From the NCBI RefSeq assembly GCF_030733545.1, contig NZ_JASHIU010000009.1, forward strand, positions 1 through 64,000: a DNA stretch of 64,000 nt, given 5' to 3'. The stretch's first letter is position 1, and every line of letters starts with the position of its first letter. The DNA is from Oceanicaulis sp. MMSF_3324 (GTDB lineage Bacteria > Pseudomonadota > Alphaproteobacteria > Caulobacterales > Maricaulaceae). The notes beneath the pieces are model-generated. The model made no database searches, was not told where the DNA came from, and saw only the letters and a list, made by a program, of their open reading frames with translations. Position numbers and translations under genes: made by a program. Shown here one piece after another: positions 59,551 to 64,000 of the stretch.

Positions 59551-62319
59551 ATGGTCATTTCGTCCAACCTTCTTGGCGCCTGGTATGGCGCGCAAAGTGC
59601 GGTGGCGCTGTCGCGGACGACAGCGGTCAGCACCTCTGCGAGCAACGCCCAAAGCGCCAGCCAGTCCCGCAACTCCGATGTCCTGCCGCCCTGGGATGCC
59701 CGCGGCGAGATCGTCGCGCTGGACGTGCTCAAGCGCAGCGCCCTCGGCAATGGGGTGTTTTTCGACAAGAAGCTGGGTGATTTCGCCGATCTCGATGTGG
59801 GCGATGACGAGAAGCAACTCTTCGCCATGTATCAGGGCCTGCGCCGCTTGCAGGCTTTGGGCGCGGAAGCGGCTGAAAAATCCACTCTCGATACCCGCCG
59901 CGATTTTCTGGACCGTCGCTTCCAGGAAGGCCTGGATCAGCTGAGCAGCTTCTTTGCGGATCTCGATCTTGAGGGCGTCAGCGTTCTCAAGGGCGAGGAA
60001 TTATCGAAGGCGGAAAGCTCGCTCGCCATTTCACGCGGGACCTCTGAATACACGACGCCGATCATTCACTCAGGCGCGTTTGACGCCGAGGTGGCGAATT
60101 TCCAGGGTGATATCTCGTTCACGATCAACGTCAAGAAGTCCGGGGTGAATACGCCGATCGCCATTGATCTGGCGAATATGGGCGCAACCCCGCGCACACT
60201 CGACAACGTCGCCGACCACATCAACACCGAGCTTGAGGCGGCGGGCATGCTCAGCCGCGTCGAACGCGTGAAGATCGGCGAGAAGGACGAGAACGGGATC
60301 ATCCCGGGCGATAATTTCGGCTTCAAGATCAAGGGTATCCTTACCGAGACCGTGAGCTTTGAGCCGTCGGCGGGCAATCCGGCTGTTTATATGGCGGGCG
60401 TGTCCGGCGATCGGGAAGGCGCGGGCGGCCAGCTGACCAAATATGTCGATATCGCTGGCGGCGGCACAGCCGCGTTCATGCGCCGGATCGAGGCGGATGG
60501 CAGCGTCACCGAATCCACCGTCGCTGTGCCAGGCGGCGAAGAGGGGGAAACCGAAACGCGCACCTCCACCGACTCCAATCCGCTGCGCATCCTGGATTCG
60601 GTCCAGGGCCCGGACGGGGGGCTGTACATGGTCGGTTATGCCGAGAATGGCGTGGCCGGTCAGTCCATCAAGGGCGAGCAGGATCTGATCCTGATGCGCT
60701 ATGACACCACTGGCAAACAGGTCTGGGCGCGTACGCTCGGGGCAGCCGGCAGTGCGGAAGGCGCCTCGATCGCCCTGGATGCGAACGGCAATGTCGTGGT
60801 CGCCGGCTCGGTCGAAGGCGCTCTGGGCGATACGACCGAACTGGGCGGCTCGGACTCCCTCGTTTCGAAATTCTCCGCAGACGGCGTCGAGCAATGGACC
60901 AAGCGCTTCGGCGGCAACAAGGATGACAGCGCGACGGCGGTCAGCGTCGGCGCAGACGGCACGATCTATGTAGCCGGGCAGACCAATGCGCCTCTGGGCG
61001 GGGTCACCAATGCAGGCGGCACGGATGGCTATGTGCGCGCCATCGATGGCGACGGCAATGTGGTCTACACCCGCGCCGCGGGCGCCAGCGCCGGCACCGA
61101 CAGGGCCCAGTCCATCGCCCAGGCATCGGATGGCGGCCTGATCATCGCCAGCGAGGTGGAGGGTCGCGCTGTGCTGACAAAATACGCCGCCGGTGATGAC
61201 GGTACGGGCGCTGCGGTCTGGTCCATGGATCTGGGCGATCTTGAAGGCGGTCGGATCGGCGAAGTCACCGTGGGCGATGACGGGGCCATCTATCTGGCCG
61301 GGTCGGCGGGCGGCGCCTTTGCGCCATCCGCTCCGCTCACCGCCAATTCGGGCGGGCGTGACGCCTTCCTGATGAAGATCACCGACGGGCCCACGGCGAA
61401 TGTGGATTTCACCACCTTCCTGGGCTCGGCCGAAGACAATTCCGCCAGCTCCGTGACGGTCAATAACGGCGTGGCCTATATCTCGGGCAAGACCTCAGGC
61501 GCGTTGCCGGGCCAGACCCAGACCGGTGACCGCAATGCCTTCGTGGCCGGCTTTGACACCACGAGCGGGGCCGTCACCTTCACCCAGCAGCTGTCTGGCC
61601 GGGGCGGTCTGGCCGAGGCGAATGCGGTGGTGGTCGATCCCACAGGGGACAATTCGCTGGACAAGCTGGGCTTCCCGACCGGTGAAGTGCGTTACGCCGA
61701 CAGCCGTGTGATCACAGCGCGCTCGAGTGTGCGCGAAGGCGACCATTTTTATATCTCTGTCGATGGCGGCCGTAAGAAGAAAATCTCCATCGACGCCGAC
61801 GAGACCATGCGGTCGCTGACCTTCAAGCTGAACGCTGTCCTGGTGCTGGATGGCACGTCTGATGTGCGCCGCTCGTCCAATGGCGACATGCTGCGCATCA
61901 AGCCGCGCGAAGGCGTGAAGGTTGAACTCTTTGCGGGCGATGACGGTCGGGACGCGCTGTCCGGGCTTGGCTTGCCCGAAGGGTCGATCATCGGCAAGGC
62001 GTCGCTGCTGGACAAGGAAGAGAGCACGTCCGATGCGCCGGAGATCTTCGCCATGGAGCTGCCCGCTTCCATGTCCATTTCTTCCAAGGAGGGCGCAGCC
62101 AAGGCGCTGGAAGCGCTGAGCAAGGCCCAGTCCGTCATTCAGCGCGCCTATCGCGACCTGACGACGGACCCGGCGCTGAAGGCGCTGCTGGAGGGCCCGC
62201 AAGCGGGCAAGCGCGGCGGGACCGCGCCGGCCTATCTCACCGCGCAGGTGGCGAATTACCAGGCGGGTCTGGATCGTCTTCTGGGCGGCAGCGGCAGCAC
62301 CACGCTGGGCCTGTTCTAG
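59551..62319 (+). CDS. flaEY: FlaEY-like flagellar protein with 57-residue beta-propeller-type repeats
   Basis: A 922-aa protein resembling the Caulobacter regulatory protein FlaEY. ATG 59551 begins MVISSNLLGAWYGAQSAVALS. Residues about 350-650 contain six repeats of the type (G/A)xIYVAGxxxG, centred near 356, 413, 470, 528, 578 and 640. The first three are exactly 57 aa apart (171 nt), as in SBBP-like propellers. The flanks are flagellin/hook-like alpha-helical (SIQRAYRDLTTDPALKALLEG at the C-terminus). It stands alone before a terminator, facing flbY-flgJ-flgI. The family name is inferred. Confidence 0.6.
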   Translation: MVISSNLLGAWYGAQSAVALSRTTAVSTSASNAQSASQSRNSDVLPPWDARGEIVALDVLKRSALGNGVFFDKKLGDFADLDVGDDEKQLFAMYQGLRRLQALGAEAAEKSTLDTRRDFLDRRFQEGLDQLSSFFADLDLEGVSVLKGEELSKAESSLAISRGTSEYTTPIIHSGAFDAEVANFQGDISFTINVKKSGVNTPIAIDLANMGATPRTLDNVADHINTELEAAGMLSRVERVKIGEKDENGIIPGDNFGFKIKGILTETVSFEPSAGNPAVYMAGVSGDREGAGGQLTKYVDIAGGGTAAFMRRIEADGSVTESTVAVPGGEEGETETRTSTDSNPLRILDSVQGPDGGLYMVGYAENGVAGQSIKGEQDLILMRYDTTGKQVWARTLGAAGSAEGASIALDANGNVVVAGSVEGALGDTTELGGSDSLVSKFSADGVEQWTKRFGGNKDDSATAVSVGADGTIYVAGQTNAPLGGVTNAGGTDGYVRAIDGDGNVVYTRAAGASAGTDRAQSIAQASDGGLIIASEVEGRAVLTKYAAGDDGTGAAVWSMDLGDLEGGRIGEVTVGDDGAIYLAGSAGGAFAPSAPLTANSGGRDAFLMKITDGPTANVDFTTFLGSAEDNSASSVTVNNGVAYISGKTSGALPGQTQTGDRNAFVAGFDTTSGAVTFTQQLSGRGGLAEANAVVVDPTGDNSLDKLGFPTGEVRYADSRVITARSSVREGDHFYISVDGGRKKKISIDADETMRSLTFKLNAVLVLDGTSDVRRSSNGDMLRIKPREGVKVELFAGDDGRDALSGLGLPEGSIIGKASLLDKEESTSDAPEIFAMELPASMSISSKEGAAKALEALSKAQSVIQRAYRDLTTDPALKALLEGPQAGKRGGTAPAYLTAQVANYQAGLDRLLGGSGSTTLGLF

Positions 62320-62338
62320 AGAGCCAGCATTGCGATAC

Positions 62339-62373
62339 AAAAAAGCCCCGGAGCTTGGCTCCGGGGCTTTTTT
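62339..62373. terminator. Bidirectional terminator after the FlaEY-like gene
   Basis: GCCCCGGAGC pairs with GCTCCGGGGC around a 2-3 nt tip, with an A-run before and a T-run after, so it can end both convergent transcripts. Confidence 0.92.
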
Positions 62374-62387
62374 GATAAGTCGTCCGC

Positions 62388-62828
62388 TCAGACCGTCTGA
62401 TTATAGGCGAGGGCGGAGACGCTGGCGCTGGCGGCGCCCGGGCCATACCCGACCTGGGATTGTTTCTGGCGCGCGGCTTCATCCGCAATCGCCTTCACAA
62501 GCCCTTCGGTCAGGGTCTTCAGCGCTTCCACCGCATCCCCATTCCGCGCCAGGGCCGCCTCGAACGTCCGGGTGGAGGCCTTCAGGCGCGCCTTGAGCTC
62601 GGGATCCAGGCCGCCCAGACGTGAGCGATCCTTGCTGGCGAGCTTGGTTTCGGTGCGATACAGCGTGGCGAGCTTGGTCTTCTCGGCCTGGAAATCGACG
62701 GCCTTGTGCGGCATGTGCGCTTCAAACAGCTCGGTTTCCTGGTCCAGCAGCTCGGTCAGGCGACCGGTCAGCTGGATCAGCGCCTTGGCGCGTTCAGTCG
62801 GATTGGCGGCGGCCAGTTCGGTCATCAT
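62388..62828 (-). CDS. flbY: FlbY/FlgN-like flagellar protein
   Basis: A 146-aa helical protein in the position and of the kind of Caulobacter FlbY, related to FlgN-type flagellar export chaperones. The middle has ALIQLTGRLTELLDQETELFEAHMPHKAVDFQAEKTKLATLYRTETKLASKDRSRLGGL, the FlgN-like pattern. It overlaps the FlgJ-like gene by 4 nt and is the last gene of the flgI-flgJ-flbY set. The name flbY is by synteny and length. Confidence 0.65.
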   Translation of the reverse strand: MMTELAAANPTERAKALIQLTGRLTELLDQETELFEAHMPHKAVDFQAEKTKLATLYRTETKLASKDRSRLGGLDPELKARLKASTRTFEAALARNGDAVEALKTLTEGLVKAIADEAARQKQSQVGYGPGAASASVSALAYNQTV

Positions 62829-63148
62829 TCGCCTCCTTCTTGCAGGGCGAGCATTTCACGCATCACGGAGTCGGCCAGGCCGATGCCGCCTGCCTTCGCC
62901 ATCACCTTGGCGTATTCTTCATTGAGCATGGACTTGAAGGCGCTTTCACCCGGCCCGCCGCCAAAGGTGGACTCGGTGGTCTCCCCCAGCATGTGCTCCA
63001 TCATCTGCGCCAGGAAGACCGCTTCGAAATCCTCCGCGGTCTTGCGCATCTGTTCGGGCGTCTGCGCGCCGTTCGGCCGTGATGTCGATCCCGGCCCGCG
63101 GGCTGCGAGCAGGGCGTTCTGCATCTGGGCGTCCAGCATTCCGTCCAT
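62825..63148 (-). CDS. flgJ: FlgJ-like rod-binding protein (N-terminal domain only)
   Basis: A 107-aa protein with the rod-binding domain only: TPEQMRKTAEDFEAVFLAQMMEHMLGETTESTFGGGPGESAFKSMLNEEYAKVMAKAGGIGLADSVMREML. The C-terminal muramidase domain of E. coli FlgJ is absent, as is usual in alphaproteobacteria. It is coupled to flgI and flbY on both sides by 1-4 nt. Confidence 0.88.
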   Translation of the reverse strand: MDGMLDAQMQNALLAARGPGSTSRPNGAQTPEQMRKTAEDFEAVFLAQMMEHMLGETTESTFGGGPGESAFKSMLNEEYAKVMAKAGGIGLADSVMREMLALQEGGE

Positions 63149-64000
63149 TACAGCACCTCGATCTCAGCTTGCAGCGCGCCGGCCGCCTTGATGCTTTGCA
63201 GGATGGTGATCATGTCGCGCGGGCTGACTCCGAGGGCGTTCAGGCCGTCCACGAGTTCACGCAGGCTGACCGTGCCATCGAGGACGCCGAACTCACGCAG
63301 CTCTTCCTCGGCGGTGATGTTGGTGCGCGGCACTTCAATGGCCTCGCCGCCTTCTGCGAAGGGCAGAGGCTGGCTCACTTCCGGGCTTTCGGTGACGGTG
63401 ATTGTCAGGCCGCCCTGGGCGATGGCCACGGTGGAGACACGGACATCCTCGCCCATCACGATCGTGCCGGTGGATTCGTCGATCACCACCCGGGCGCGCA
63501 TATCCGTCTCGACGCGCAGCTGCTCGACTTCGGCCAGCAGCGCGACCATGTCGCCCTCAAAATAGAGCGGGCGGGTCAGCGCAACGGTGGAGGGGTTCTG
63601 CGCCGCAGCCGCTTCCGCGCCCAGATAGGCGTTGATCGCCTGGGCCATGCGGCGGGCCGTCGTGAAATCGGGGTTGCGCAGGGCTAGCCGGATCTGCGCC
63701 TGACCGGCCAGATCCCATTCCAGTTCGCGCTCGATCACGCCGCCATTGGCGATCCGGCCATTGGTGGGCACGCCGCGGGTGATGGAAGCGCCATCGCCTT
63801 CAGCCGCAAAACCGCCGACCGCCAGCGAGCCCTGGGCCACGGCGTACACATCGCCATTGGCGGCCATGAGCGGGGTCGCGATCAGCACGCCGCCCTGCAG
63901 GCTGTCTGCGTCGCCCAGTGCCGAGACGGTCACGTCAACGCGAGAGCCCTGCATGGCGAAGGGCGGCAGTTCGGCAGTAACGATTACGGCGGCGACATTG
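63148..64000 (-). CDS. flgI: Flagellar P-ring protein FlgI (partial, 5' end outside window)
   Basis: Forms the periplasmic P-ring around the rod. Only the C-terminal part (about 283 residues) lies in the window: GSRVDVTVSALGDADSLQGGVLIATPLMAANGDVYAVAQGSLAVGGFAAEG, then NGRIANGGVIERE, VVIDESTGTIVMGEDVRVSTVAIAQGGLTITVTESPEVSQP and LRELVDGLNALGVSPRDMITILQSIKAAGALQAEIEVL, all FlgI blocks. The signal peptide and N-terminus are beyond 64000. It heads flgI-flgJ-flbY. Confidence 0.95.
   Translation of the reverse strand, partial: NVAAVIVTAELPPFAMQGSRVDVTVSALGDADSLQGGVLIATPLMAANGDVYAVAQGSLAVGGFAAEGDGASITRGVPTNGRIANGGVIERELEWDLAGQAQIRLALRNPDFTTARRMAQAINAYLGAEAAAAQNPSTVALTRPLYFEGDMVALLAEVEQLRVETDMRARVVIDESTGTIVMGEDVRVSTVAIAQGGLTITVTESPEVSQPLPFAEGGEAIEVPRTNITAEEELREFGVLDGTVSLRELVDGLNALGVSPRDMITILQSIKAAGALQAEIEVL

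Overview
The window is high-GC DNA of an alphaproteobacterium. The best fit is the stalked or dimorphic group (Caulobacterales/Maricaulales, for example an Oceanicaulis- or Maricaulis-like marine genus). This placement is inference from content: FlbT-FlaF next to an array of short flagellins, a TPR flagellin glycosyltransferase like Caulobacter FlmG, FlbY and FlaEY-like proteins beside flgI, sigma-54 promoters with FlbD/ftr-like palindromes, and a TipN-like coiled-coil protein. I saw no rRNA, tRNA, CRISPR array, insertion sequence or prophage. Nearly the whole window is tightly packed coding sequence, with many 1-4 bp start/stop overlaps.

Positions 1-13.7 kb are housekeeping: thyA-folA, hflK-hflC, a DegP-type protease, miaA, an ilvC-like gene, a TVP38 membrane protein, then the rod-shape cluster mreB-mreC-mreD-mrdA(PBP2)-rodA. 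Positions 13.8-30 kb hold an NSS transporter, a prolyl aminopeptidase, a lipoprotein plus methyltransferase pair, a minus-strand trio (GT4 glycosyltransferase, methyltransferase, alpha/alpha-toroid protein), an MFS carrier, a four-gene Mla/MCE lipid transporter with a STAS-MlaE fusion, the TipN-like protein and a DUF418 protein. Positions 30-37.6 kb carry tyrosine catabolism (maiA and hpd around a palindromic operator, with a MarR gene after hpd), small metabolic genes, an orphan HPt protein and a MoxR/VWA operon.

Positions 37.6-64 kb form a flagellar and flagellin-glycan island. Two minus-strand operons and a few nearby genes encode a pseudaminic-acid-type pathway (PseB, PseC, PseG, PseI, PseF). 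They also encode an amidotransferase module (WbuX-like N-acetyl-sugar amidotransferase with HisH- and HisF-like partners) predicted to make an acetamidino sugar. Two methyltransferases, a DegT-like PLP protein, a WbqC protein, a Rossmann/beta-propeller protein and a degenerate SpsF-like cytidylyltransferase accompany them. FlmG would transfer the sugar to flagellin. The flagellin side has FlbT, FlaF, five flagellins and FlaG, and then FlaEY-like, FlbY/FlgN-like, FlgJ-like and the truncated FlgI gene at the window edge.

The most interesting signals are the predicted acetamidino/methyl-decorated flagellin sugar pathway, which lacks a visible PseH, and the layered control DNA of the flagellin array: three sigma-54 promoters, three tandem CGGCA-N5-TGCCG palindromes, leader stems with compensatory changes between paralogs, and intercistronic hairpins sharing a common tip.
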